A model generated the notes under the pieces. It did not search any database. It was not told the DNA's origin and saw only the letters and a list, made by a program, of their open reading frames with translations. Below, in pieces: positions 6,763-14,106 of a DNA stretch of 14,106 nucleotides. Position 1 is the first letter of the stretch, and each line of letters begins with the position of its first letter. Source of the stretch: UBA3907 sp033810155 (lineage in GTDB: Bacteria; Bacillota; Sulfobacillia; Fermentithermobacillales; Fermentithermobacillaceae); the NCBI GenBank assembly GCA_033810155.1, contig JAPXKJ010000028.1, positions 1 through 14,106 on the forward strand, in the 5' to 3' direction. Made by a program: the position numbers and the translations under genes.

Positions 6763-8702
6763 AATCTAAGGATTTGCGGGATGATCATATTCTGGCGGGG
6801 TTGAATGATAGGCAGAAAGAAGCCGTAACGCATACGGAAGGTCCGCTCCTTATACTTGCAGGAGCTGGCAGTGGGAAAACTACAGTTCTTACAAGGCGAG
6901 TGGCATATTTGATATCTCGTGGCGTTGAGCCTTGGTCTATCTTAGCAATCACCTTCACGAACAAAGCTGCGAACGAGATGAAGTCTCGAATCGAATCAAT
7001 GCTAGGGGCGAAGGCTCAGGGCGTTTGGGCAATGACTTTTCATGCTATGTGTGCAAGGATATTGAGGATGGAATACCCTTCCATAGGAAAATCGGGCCGG
7101 TTTTCTATAATGGATTCGCAAGATCAGCTAAGGATAATGAGGCAGGTTCTGAAAGATATGAACCTATCAGAGAAACAGTACCCGCCTTCTGGTATCTTAA
7201 GATCGGTTTCCTCGGCAAAAGACAGGCTATGGACACCCGATAAATTGACCGCTGAAGCGTCCTCTTTCTATGAAACTAAGGTGGCTCAAGCCTATGAGTT
7301 GTATCAAAAAAGGCTTCACGAACTCAATGCTCTAGATTTTGATGATTTGATTATGCAGGCCGTTTTCATGCTGAAAGATAATGAGGCTATAAGAAAAAAA
7401 TACCAAAGTAGATTCAAATATATTATGGTAGATGAATATCAGGACACGAATAGAGCTCAGTACGAGCTCGTAAGGGTGCTTGCAGCAGCACACAAAAACC
7501 TTGCTGTTGTAGGAGATGACGATCAGAGCATATATAACTTTAGGGGTGCAGACCTAAGAAACATTTTGGAGTTTGAGAAAGACTACCCTTCCTGCAAGGT
7601 TGTGAAACTTGAGGAGAATTATCGTTCTACCCAAGTCATTTTAGATGGGGCGTATAACGTAGTGTCAAAGAACTTTTTCAGAAAAGAGAAGCGGTTGTGG
7701 ACTTCCAAAAAAGGTGGAAACCCCATAGTTGTGTTTGGCGCTGCTGATCAATATGAAGAAGCCCACTTGGTTGCTCAAGAGGTGTTGGCGTTATCTAGCG
7801 TGAAACCACTGAATTCCATAGCCATTTTGTACCGCACCCATGCCCAATCGAAGAATTTCGAAGACGCTTTCATGCGTGCCGGAATTCCTTACAACATAGT
7901 CGGTGGGTTGCGCTTCTATGAGAGAAAAGAAATAAAGGATGCCTTAAGTTATTTGCGTCTAATAGCGTATCCTCTAGACTATGTTGCCTTGGAACGTGTG
8001 AGCAACGCGCCTCCTAGAGGGCTTGGCCCTGCAAGTCTTAGAAAGATAATCTCTTATGCAGAGATGAACAAGTTAAGCATAATCGAGGCCTTATGTAACG
8101 CCGCTTCAATCCCTGGGTTGAACAAGACGGCCAGAGAGGGAGCTGAGGCATTGGGCACGGTTCTTAAGGAAGTCTCTGAAACACAGGATATGCCCATCCA
8201 CATGGCAATGGCTCACATCCTAGACGGCTCAGGCTACAAGAAATGGCTTCAGGCTGAGGACACGAAAGAGAGCGAGGGCAGGCTGGAGAACCTTGAAGAA
8301 CTCCTAGTGTCTATGAGATTGGCATCTTTGCGAGGTCAAACGATATATGATTACCTCGAAGACCAAGCTCTTGCAAGTGACCAGGACATGTATGACGAAA
8401 CACAAGATGCTTGTGCTATGATGACCCTTCATGCGGCCAAGGGGCTTGAATTCGATGTGGTGTTCCTTGTAGGCATGGAGGAGGGCATTCTTCCACACGC
8501 AAGGTCAATAGGAGATGAAAACCAGGTGGAAGAAGAACGGCGGTTGTGTTACGTAGGCATGACAAGAGCGAAAGAGTCATTGTACCTGACTTTTGCAGCT
8601 CAGAGAGAAACCTATATTGGAACGACTTCTGCAGGTATCTCAAGGTTTCTGTGCGAAATCCCTGAGAACTTGCTGGAGGTAAAGTTCTGGAACGCTTCCT
8701 AG
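6750..8702 (+). CDS. pcrA: PcrA/UvrD-family superfamily 1A DNA helicase, lacking the C-terminal tail
   Basis: An ATP-dependent 3'-5' helicase/translocase that acts in nucleotide excision repair, mismatch repair and clearance of recombination or transcription obstacles. The motifs are in order and intact: Q motif LNDRQKEAV 18-26, Walker A AGAGSGKT 37-44, VDEYQDTN 227-234, GDDDQSIYNFRGA 255-267, LEENYRS 287-293, LHAAKGLEFDVVFL 560-573 and EEERRLCYVGMTRAK 594-608. The protein has 650 residues against about 720-740 for typical PcrA/UvrD. It stops just after SRFLCEIPENLL, where others continue into the tail that binds RNA polymerase. TTG at 6750 has GGCGGTG eight bases upstream; the ATG at 6759 is an alternative. 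It is first in an operon with ligA, as commonly seen in Bacillota; ligA follows after 10 bases. Confidence 0.93.
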   Translation: MAEMKSKDLRDDHILAGLNDRQKEAVTHTEGPLLILAGAGSGKTTVLTRRVAYLISRGVEPWSILAITFTNKAANEMKSRIESMLGAKAQGVWAMTFHAMCARILRMEYPSIGKSGRFSIMDSQDQLRIMRQVLKDMNLSEKQYPPSGILRSVSSAKDRLWTPDKLTAEASSFYETKVAQAYELYQKRLHELNALDFDDLIMQAVFMLKDNEAIRKKYQSRFKYIMVDEYQDTNRAQYELVRVLAAAHKNLAVVGDDDQSIYNFRGADLRNILEFEKDYPSCKVVKLEENYRSTQVILDGAYNVVSKNFFRKEKRLWTSKKGGNPIVVFGAADQYEEAHLVAQEVLALSSVKPLNSIAILYRTHAQSKNFEDAFMRAGIPYNIVGGLRFYERKEIKDALSYLRLIAYPLDYVALERVSNAPPRGLGPASLRKIISYAEMNKLSIIEALCNAASIPGLNKTAREGAEALGTVLKEVSETQDMPIHMAMAHILDGSGYKKWLQAEDTKESEGRLENLEELLVSMRLASLRGQTIYDYLEDQALASDQDMYDETQDACAMMTLHAAKGLEFDVVFLVGMEEGILPHARSIGDENQVEEERRLCYVGMTRAKESLYLTFAAQRETYIGTTSAGISRFLCEIPENLLEVKFWNAS

Positions 8703-8712
8703 GAGGAATAGC

Positions 8713-10764
8713 ATGACTGACACAGGACATGCGGAGTCAAAGGAGAATGTGCTCAAACGCATAGAGGAATTGAGGGCGTTAATTCATGAGCATAACTACC
8801 GCTACTACGTTCTAGATGCCCCAACCATAACCGATGCGGAGTATGATAGGTTGTTCCAAGAGTTGAAAGAACTCGAGGGACTTTATCCAGAGTTGGTTAC
8901 GCCTGACTCTCCTACTCAACGGGTAGGGGGACAAGTTCTATCGGTTTTTCGCTCGGTACCTCATAGCGGCCCTGTCCTTAGCTTATCTAATGCTTTTACC
9001 GAAGCAGAAATAAGAGAATTCGATAGAAGAGTTAAGCAACTCGGAAGAGTAGAAAGAGTTGACTATGTGGTAGAACCCAAGATCGATGGGCTCTCGGTGA
9101 TTCTTAGGTACGAAACTGGGATTTTAACGCTTGGACTCACAAGAGGCGACGGACTCTTGGGCGAAGATGTCACCGCAAACATAAGGACCATAAAGGCTAT
9201 ACCGCTTAGACTACGTGAGAGCACAAGACCCACTCCTTTGTACATTGAAGTCAGAGGAGAGGTTTTTTTGCCAAAAGAAGACTTCAAGAGGCTAAACCAG
9301 GAAAGAGAGGAGGAAGGTCTTCCTACCTTTGCAAACCCGCGCAATGCTGCAGCAGGTTCTCTCAGGCAGCTCGATTCGGCGATCACTGCGTCGAGACCGC
9401 TACGAGCCCTTTTTTACGAGATTAGGGAGGTTCGAGGAAATGACTGGGATTTGCCTCGATACCAGGTTGAATGCATGACGACGTTGAGAGATCTTGGGTT
9501 CCCTGTGGCTTCTTTCGATTACTGCCAAAGCATTGATGAAGTGATAGAGTTGTTGCCCATATGGGAATCGAAGAGGCATTCTCTTTCATATGACATAGAT
9601 GGAGTTGTCATAAAGGTCAATGATCTGGAACTTGGCCGCTCGTTAGGGGCTACTGGACATTCACCTAGGTCTCAGATAGCGTTCAAGTTTCCGCCTGAGC
9701 AGGTTGAGACCAAGGTAAAAGATATAGTAGTTCAGGTAGGGAGAACAGGGATAGTAACACCCGTTGCGATTTTGGAGCCTGTAAAAGTATCTGGTTCGAC
9801 AGTTTCAAGAGCAACCCTCCACAACGAGGATTTGATTAGAGAGAAAGACATAAGGATCGGTGATACGGTTTTGCTTCAAAAAGCAGGCGAAGTGATCCCG
9901 GAGATAGTCAGGGTTGTTGAGGAAAAGAGAACCGGTTCTGAGATAGAGTTTTCCATGCCAGACAGCTGTCCGGCATGCGGTGACGTATTAATCAAGCTTC
10001 CAGGAGAAGTTGCGTACAGGTGCACCAATATGGCGTGCCCTGCCCAGATTAGAGAAAGGCTTACCCATTTTGCGTCTCGGGATGCCATGGATATCCGCGG
10101 GCTTGGGCCTGCACTTGTTGAATTACTGCTCGAGTCGGGCCTGGTAAAGGATCCTGGCGATCTCTATTTCTTAAAAGCAGACGACATAGCGGATCTACCT
10201 AGGATGGGTAGGAAGTCTGCAGAAAACCTGATTAGAAGCATAGAGGCTTCCAAGGAAAGAAGTTTGGATCGTCTCATTTTTGCGCTAGGGATAAGACACG
10301 TGGGTAAGCAGACTGCTAGACTTCTTGCAGAGAGGTTTCGAACCCTCGACGAGTTTATGAATGCAAAAGAAGAAGAACTTACCAGCATCCCTGAAATAGG
10401 GCCCGAGACTGCTAAGTCAATAACGCTTGTTATGAACACCGAGTCAATGAAAGAGGTTGTGGACAAGCTCAAGAAGGCGGGAGTCAAAGCGGCACTAGCG
10501 GAAGAGAATCTTGAATTTGCGCGAGGAAGGATCCTTAGCGGGAAGACCTTCGTCATAACAGGCGCTCTGAAAGCCATGCCACGAAACCAAGCCGAAGAAC
10601 TGATTGTTTCTTTGGGAGGGCGCGTATCTTCCTCGGTGTCTAAGGGTACATATGCGCTTATTGTTGGGGATTCTCCGGGTTCGAAGCTGGATAGGGCAAG
10701 AGCCATGGGTGTCCGCATAATAACGGAAGATGAATTCTTTGAAATGATAGAAGGGGTGCAATAA
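8713..10764 (+). CDS. ligA: NAD-dependent DNA ligase LigA
   Basis: Seals 3'-OH/5'-phosphate nicks using NAD, in Okazaki fragment joining and repair. The 683 residues follow the full family plan: N-terminal Ia domain that binds NMN (HNYRYYVLDAPTITDAEYD, about 27-45), adenylation domain with the KIDG motif and nucleophile Lys 123, OB fold from about 330, a four-cysteine zinc finger (Cys 419, 422, 437, 442), helix-hairpin-helix repeats about 455-580, and a C-terminal BRCT domain about 605-683 (KTFVITGAL, GGRVSSSVSKGTYALIVG). ATG at 8713 sits six bases after a perfect AGGAGG (8701-8706) that overlaps the pcrA stop. No key residue is missing. It is followed by gatC after five bases. Confidence 0.98.
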   Translation: MTDTGHAESKENVLKRIEELRALIHEHNYRYYVLDAPTITDAEYDRLFQELKELEGLYPELVTPDSPTQRVGGQVLSVFRSVPHSGPVLSLSNAFTEAEIREFDRRVKQLGRVERVDYVVEPKIDGLSVILRYETGILTLGLTRGDGLLGEDVTANIRTIKAIPLRLRESTRPTPLYIEVRGEVFLPKEDFKRLNQEREEEGLPTFANPRNAAAGSLRQLDSAITASRPLRALFYEIREVRGNDWDLPRYQVECMTTLRDLGFPVASFDYCQSIDEVIELLPIWESKRHSLSYDIDGVVIKVNDLELGRSLGATGHSPRSQIAFKFPPEQVETKVKDIVVQVGRTGIVTPVAILEPVKVSGSTVSRATLHNEDLIREKDIRIGDTVLLQKAGEVIPEIVRVVEEKRTGSEIEFSMPDSCPACGDVLIKLPGEVAYRCTNMACPAQIRERLTHFASRDAMDIRGLGPALVELLLESGLVKDPGDLYFLKADDIADLPRMGRKSAENLIRSIEASKERSLDRLIFALGIRHVGKQTARLLAERFRTLDEFMNAKEEELTSIPEIGPETAKSITLVMNTESMKEVVDKLKKAGVKAALAEENLEFARGRILSGKTFVITGALKAMPRNQAEELIVSLGGRVSSSVSKGTYALIVGDSPGSKLDRARAMGVRIITEDEFFEMIEGVQ

Positions 10765-10769
10765 AGGAA

Positions 10770-11057
10770 ATGGAACTTGACATAGTGCGGCTTGCACATG
10801 ATGCAGGGATTACGTTGCCAGAAGAGTACAAAGACGATCTGGCTAACGATCTCACTTCGCTTTTAGAACATATGAAACACCTGTTAAATGTCGACCTAGA
10901 AGGTTATGAGCCTACCTTTAGCATGGTAGAATCGCAGCAGCTCAGGTTGTTTGATGATGTGGTGGAGCAAACCTTGAGTCCGGAAGTTTTATTCGAGACA
11001 GCTCCTTCAGTTGACGAAAGATATTTTAGGGTTCCTAGAGAATCCCAGGGTTCCTGA
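10770..11057 (+). CDS. gatC: Aspartyl/glutamyl-tRNA amidotransferase subunit C
   Basis: GatC is the small non-catalytic subunit that wraps around GatA and GatB and stabilises the complex. The 95-residue product has the family's opening (a helix with VRLAHDAGITLPEE), central LLEHMKHLLNVDLEGYEPT, and the extended C-terminal part ending YFRVPRESQGS, where the usual VP motif is seen. ATG at 10770 is preceded at 11 bases by AAGGGGTG (10751-10758), inside the end of ligA; an AAAGGA at 10763-10768 is too close to serve. Sequence conservation is modest, as is usual for GatC, but its place directly before gatA and gatB makes the assignment secure. Confidence 0.93.
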   Translation: MELDIVRLAHDAGITLPEEYKDDLANDLTSLLEHMKHLLNVDLEGYEPTFSMVESQQLRLFDDVVEQTLSPEVLFETAPSVDERYFRVPRESQGS

Positions 11058-11077
11058 TAAGGAAGGTGGCTTGGAGC

Positions 11078-12589
11078 ATGAAATTGTGGGAAATGACGGC
11101 CAAAGAGATATTGGCACATGTGCTAGCGCGAGATGTCTCTTCAAATGAAGTTCTTGATAGTTTTCTGGATAGAATATCCGAAGCTGAACCGCAGTTGAAC
11201 GCCTTTATAGACGTTTTAGAGCCTAGTGCGAGGCTTTGCGCCTTGAGAGTTGACGAGAAGTTGGAGAAAGGAGAGAATCCAGGGCTACTTGCAGGTCTGC
11301 CTGTTGCCATCAAAGACAACATCTGTGTGAAGGGGGCTCCATGCACCTGTGCGTCAAAAATGTTAGAAAACTGGATTGCCCCATACGATGCTACCTGCGT
11401 GACTAAACTTATAGACCAGGGAGCCATTATCATAGGCAAAACGAACCTTGACGAGTTTGCTATGGGTTCTTCCACTGAAACGTCGGCGTTTGGCGTTACT
11501 AAGAATCCTTGGGATACGGAGCGGGTGCCGGGTGGGTCTAGCGGAGGTTCGGCAGCTGCTGTTTCATCGGGCATGGCTCCTATCGCTTTGGGCACAGATA
11601 CCGGAGGATCCATCCGTCAACCTGCAAGTTTTACGGGTGTGTGTGGGTTGAAGCCGAGTTATGGATTAGTATCAAGGTACGGTGTGACGGCATTTGCATC
11701 TTCGCTTGACGCTGTAGGGCCCATAGGCGAAACGGTTTGGGATTGTGCCTTGGTTTTGGACGCCATTTCTGGTTTTGATGAGATGGATCCAACTTCATCA
11801 GCGAGACCAGGATTGTCTTATCGCGCAAACCTAGATAAAGACATAAAAGGGCTCAAAATCGGGATTGCCCAGGAATTCCTGGAAGGCGTTGAGCCCGACG
11901 TAATGGAATGTTTTGAATCAAAAGTGGCGTGCTTGGAAGACCTTGGCATCGAGGTACAAATTCTGACGCTTCCCTCTCTATCTTATGCCATAGACATCTA
12001 TTACATTATAGCTTCCGCGGAGGCTTCTTCCAATTTGGCGCGATTTGATGGAGTGAGGTTTGGAAGAAGGGCCGAGGCAGAAACACTAGATGAACTGTAT
12101 GGATTATCACGGGGCACAGGGTTTGGCGAAGAGGTCATAAGGCGCATCATGATTGGCACATATGCTTTGAGCGCAGGAAACAAAGAGAAATACTATGTAC
12201 GGGCTGCTAAGGCTCGCACTATGCTTATTGAGGATTTCAAGAAGAGTTTTGGAAAAGTAGACCTTATCATCTCACCTGCTACACCATATGTTGCCTTCAA
12301 GGTAGGCGAGAAGATTGAAGATTCTCTTGCCATGTACACCGGGGATCTCATAACCGTCCCGGTCAACCTCGCCGGATTATGTGCGCTTTCGATGCCGATA
12401 GGGTTTTCTCATGCTCATGGTAAGACGCTTCCCTGCGGGTTACAGATAATCGGTAAGCCTTATGATGAACAGACAGTACTCCGGCTTGGATATGCTTTGG
12501 AGCAAGCGATGGGTGACGAAATACGCTCTAAACGGGTGACAATGCGACAGAGTTTGAAGCCTGTGAGGGAGGTTGAACTTGTTGACTGA
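11078..12589 (+). CDS. gatA: Aspartyl/glutamyl-tRNA amidotransferase subunit A
   Basis: GatA is the glutaminase/amidase subunit: it releases ammonia from glutamine, which passes to GatB to amidate Glu-tRNA(Gln) or Asp-tRNA(Asn). It belongs to the amidase signature family. With the start at ATG 11078 (503 residues) the Lys-cisSer-Ser triad falls at K79 (LPVAIKDN), S154 (VPGGSSGGS) and S178 (GTDTGGSIR), the same numbers as remembered for Staphylococcus GatA, which supports this start. AAGGAAGGTG at 11059-11068 precedes it by 9 bases. A GTG at 11066 would overlap that site. The gene lies 20 bases after gatC and overlaps gatB by 11 bases. All catalytic residues are intact. Confidence 0.97.
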   Translation: MKLWEMTAKEILAHVLARDVSSNEVLDSFLDRISEAEPQLNAFIDVLEPSARLCALRVDEKLEKGENPGLLAGLPVAIKDNICVKGAPCTCASKMLENWIAPYDATCVTKLIDQGAIIIGKTNLDEFAMGSSTETSAFGVTKNPWDTERVPGGSSGGSAAAVSSGMAPIALGTDTGGSIRQPASFTGVCGLKPSYGLVSRYGVTAFASSLDAVGPIGETVWDCALVLDAISGFDEMDPTSSARPGLSYRANLDKDIKGLKIGIAQEFLEGVEPDVMECFESKVACLEDLGIEVQILTLPSLSYAIDIYYIIASAEASSNLARFDGVRFGRRAEAETLDELYGLSRGTGFGEEVIRRIMIGTYALSAGNKEKYYVRAAKARTMLIEDFKKSFGKVDLIISPATPYVAFKVGEKIEDSLAMYTGDLITVPVNLAGLCALSMPIGFSHAHGKTLPCGLQIIGKPYDEQTVLRLGYALEQAMGDEIRSKRVTMRQSLKPVREVELVD

Positions 12590-14036
12590 GATGCTAGATG
12601 ACACATACGAGATGATGGTTGGGTTGGAAGTTCACGTGGAATTGGCTACGCAGACCAAGATGTTTTGCAGGTGCTCGTCTAGATTTGGCGACCCTCCAAA
12701 CACGAATATTTGCCCTATCTGCATGGGGCTGCCCGGCACCCTTCCTCAAGCAAACATGGAAGCTGTAAGGCTTGCGGTAAGAGCTGCGCTCGCTTTGAAT
12801 TGTTCTATCAACCTTACAAGTAGATTTGATAGAAAGCACTACTTCTATCCGGATCTTCCAAAAGGCTATCAAATATCGCAGTTCGATATACCGCTTGCAC
12901 AGGCCGGTTACATAGAGATAGATAACCCACGCAAGAAGATAAGGATAAACAGAGTCCATATCGAGGAGGATGCCGGGAAGTCTATTCACGCCGGTGACGA
13001 GATAACCACGGCCTCGTATTCTCTTCTCGATTTCAATAGATCAGGTGTGCCCCTGATTGAAATCGTCTCTGAGCCGGACATAGCGTCACCTGATGAGGCA
13101 AGGCAATACCTTGAGAAACTTCAACGCACGCTGGCTTTTTCCGCAGTGTCTGACGTGAAAATGGAAGAAGGTTCTATGCGTGTAGACTGCAACATTTCTG
13201 TGAGGCCGAAAGGTGCAGAGGCCAAGGGAACTCCGTGTGAGATGAAGAACCTGAGTTCCTTTAGAGCTGTAACTAGGGCTTTGGCTTATGAGTTTGAGCG
13301 GCAAAAAGAGATCTTGGCACATGGTGGAAAAATACAGCGGCAGACAAGGCACTGGGATGAAGTCCAGGAAGTTACGAAACTTTTGCGGCTAAAGCAGACT
13401 AGCGACGACTACAGGTATTTTCCTGATCCTGATCTGCCACCTTTGCAGTTGAGTCAGGATTTTGTTGATGAGGTACGCCGGAGCATGCCGCGATTGCCGG
13501 AGGAGATAATTGCTTATTATACCGAAGATTTGGGGCTGCCAAGGTATGACGCAGAGGTGCTAACGCTTGATCCGGCAATTTCTGCGTTTTTCGAAGAATG
13601 CGTATCTCTTGGGGGAGAACCCAAAACGTTATCTAACTGGATAATGGTAGAATTGCTTGGCTATATGAAGAATAAGGGATTATCTTATGATAGCATTCCT
13701 GTAAGTCCGCAGTATTTTGTATCCATGCTAGACCTCATCAAAGAGGGAGTAATAAGTGGGAAAATAGGGAAAGATGTGCTTATCACCATGATTGAGACTG
13801 GTAAGGAGCCCAAGATAATAGTCGAGGAACATGGGCTACAACAAATCTCAGACGAAGAGAGTCTATCTAGGATAGTGGACGAAATAATATCAAACAACCA
13901 GTCAGTTGTAGAAGAGATAAAAGCTGGCAAAGAGAAGGCTCTAGGGTTTTTGGTTGGTCAAGTTATGAAGATCACGAAGGGAAAAGCGAATCCCGGGAAA
14001 GTCAACGAGCTTCTTAGGCAGAAACTTTCTGAATGA
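12579..14036 (+). CDS. gatB: Aspartyl/glutamyl-tRNA amidotransferase subunit B
   Basis: GatB phosphorylates the misacylated Glu- or Asp-tRNA and transfers ammonia to it. The kinase-like core is clear (MVGLEVHVEL, HYFYPDLPKGYQISQFD, and a conserved stretch with VHIEEDAGKS). A CxC-n12-CxxC cluster near residues 30-48 (FCRCSS ... ICPICMG) would bind zinc, as in many GatB proteins. The C-terminal 150 residues form the helical and YqeY-like tail domain that binds tRNA (VGQVMKITKGKANPGKVNELL). The gene has several in-frame starts: TTG 12573, 12579 and 12582, and ATG 12591. I chose TTG 12579 because GAGGGAGG (12565-12572) ends six bases before it. Length is then 485 residues, normal. It completes gatCAB. 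Confidence 0.95.
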   Translation: MLTEMLDDTYEMMVGLEVHVELATQTKMFCRCSSRFGDPPNTNICPICMGLPGTLPQANMEAVRLAVRAALALNCSINLTSRFDRKHYFYPDLPKGYQISQFDIPLAQAGYIEIDNPRKKIRINRVHIEEDAGKSIHAGDEITTASYSLLDFNRSGVPLIEIVSEPDIASPDEARQYLEKLQRTLAFSAVSDVKMEEGSMRVDCNISVRPKGAEAKGTPCEMKNLSSFRAVTRALAYEFERQKEILAHGGKIQRQTRHWDEVQEVTKLLRLKQTSDDYRYFPDPDLPPLQLSQDFVDEVRRSMPRLPEEIIAYYTEDLGLPRYDAEVLTLDPAISAFFEECVSLGGEPKTLSNWIMVELLGYMKNKGLSYDSIPVSPQYFVSMLDLIKEGVISGKIGKDVLITMIETGKEPKIIVEEHGLQQISDEESLSRIVDEIISNNQSVVEEIKAGKEKALGFLVGQVMKITKGKANPGKVNELLRQKLSE

Positions 14037-14071
14037 CTGTATGCTTTGAGTTTGGCGGGGAGGAACGATTA

Positions 14072-14106
14072 GTGGCAGGCGATACTGAAGAGAATATGGG
14101 CAGTGC
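14072..14106 (+). CDS. Start of an unidentified gene cut by the right edge
   Basis: A strong ribosome site GGGGAGG (14057-14063) is followed after eight bases by GTG at 14072, and the frame stays open to the edge (MAGDTEENMGS). It lies 35 bases downstream of gatB on the same strand, so it is probably the next operon member. Eleven residues are too few to identify a family. An ATG at 14096 in the same frame lacks a ribosome site. Confidence 0.5.
   Translation, partial: MAGDTEENMGS

Noticed and set aside
8690..8760. Frameshift as the cause of the short PcrA
   Set aside because: The ligA ribosome site and start follow at once, and no frame beyond the stop resembles a PcrA tail, so the short form appears genuine unless a deletion occurred.
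10164..10799. A 211-codon open frame on the minus strand opposite the end of ligA
   Set aside because: It lies fully within ligA and the gatC start, has serine/leucine-rich composition typical of antisense translation, and no ribosome site; ligA is unambiguous.
11035..11613. A 192-codon minus-strand open frame opposite gatC/gatA
   Set aside because: It mirrors the conserved amidase signature region of gatA and shows no recognisable protein features.

Overview
The window is a gene-dense bacterial chromosome segment with almost no non-coding DNA; the longest gap is about 150-190 bases, between two divergent operons. Base composition is moderate, and the coding style (frequent AGA/AGG for Arg and ATA for Ile, many TTG and GTG starts behind strong purine-rich ribosome sites) looks like a Gram-positive-type, possibly thermophilic, lineage. 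The gene orders minC-minD-minE-rodA and pcrA-ligA-gatC-gatA-gatB are typical of Bacillota (Clostridia-like groups) and relatives. This taxonomic reading is inference.

Layout. (1) Positions 1-3260, plus strand: the end of a cell-shape and division operon. It holds minC (cut by the left edge), minD, minE and a RodA-type SEDS glycosyltransferase, with overlapping or nearly touching genes, followed by a small RseC/MucC-family membrane protein with a CxxCxxC cluster. (2) Positions 3269-6564 (or 6603), minus strand: a two-gene operon joined by an ATGA overlap. The first gene encodes an XPB-type superfamily 2 DNA helicase. The second encodes a 530-residue non-helicase partner whose C-terminal third is recognisably the same domain as the N-terminus of the helicase. 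(3) About 6565-6749: a divergent promoter region with a candidate promoter for each side, a short palindrome and a possible 9-codon leader ORF. (4) Positions 6750-14036, plus strand: a replication/repair and translation operon, with a PcrA/UvrD-family helicase lacking the usual C-terminal tail, NAD-dependent DNA ligase LigA, and the GatC, GatA and GatB subunits of the tRNA-dependent amidotransferase. A further gene appears to start at 14072 and runs off the right edge.

How the genes work together. MinC/D/E place the division septum while RodA polymerises lateral-wall peptidoglycan. PcrA and LigA serve replication and excision repair. GatCAB completes Gln-tRNA(Gln) and/or Asn-tRNA(Asn) synthesis. 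The XPB pair is the least ordinary part. Its domain plan (helicase plus a partner sharing the helicase's N-terminal domain) resembles the XPB-p52 pair of eukaryotic TFIIH, and it is transcribed divergently from a PcrA that has lost the region by which PcrA normally contacts RNA polymerase. No tRNA, rRNA, CRISPR array, insertion sequence or convincing intrinsic terminator was seen.
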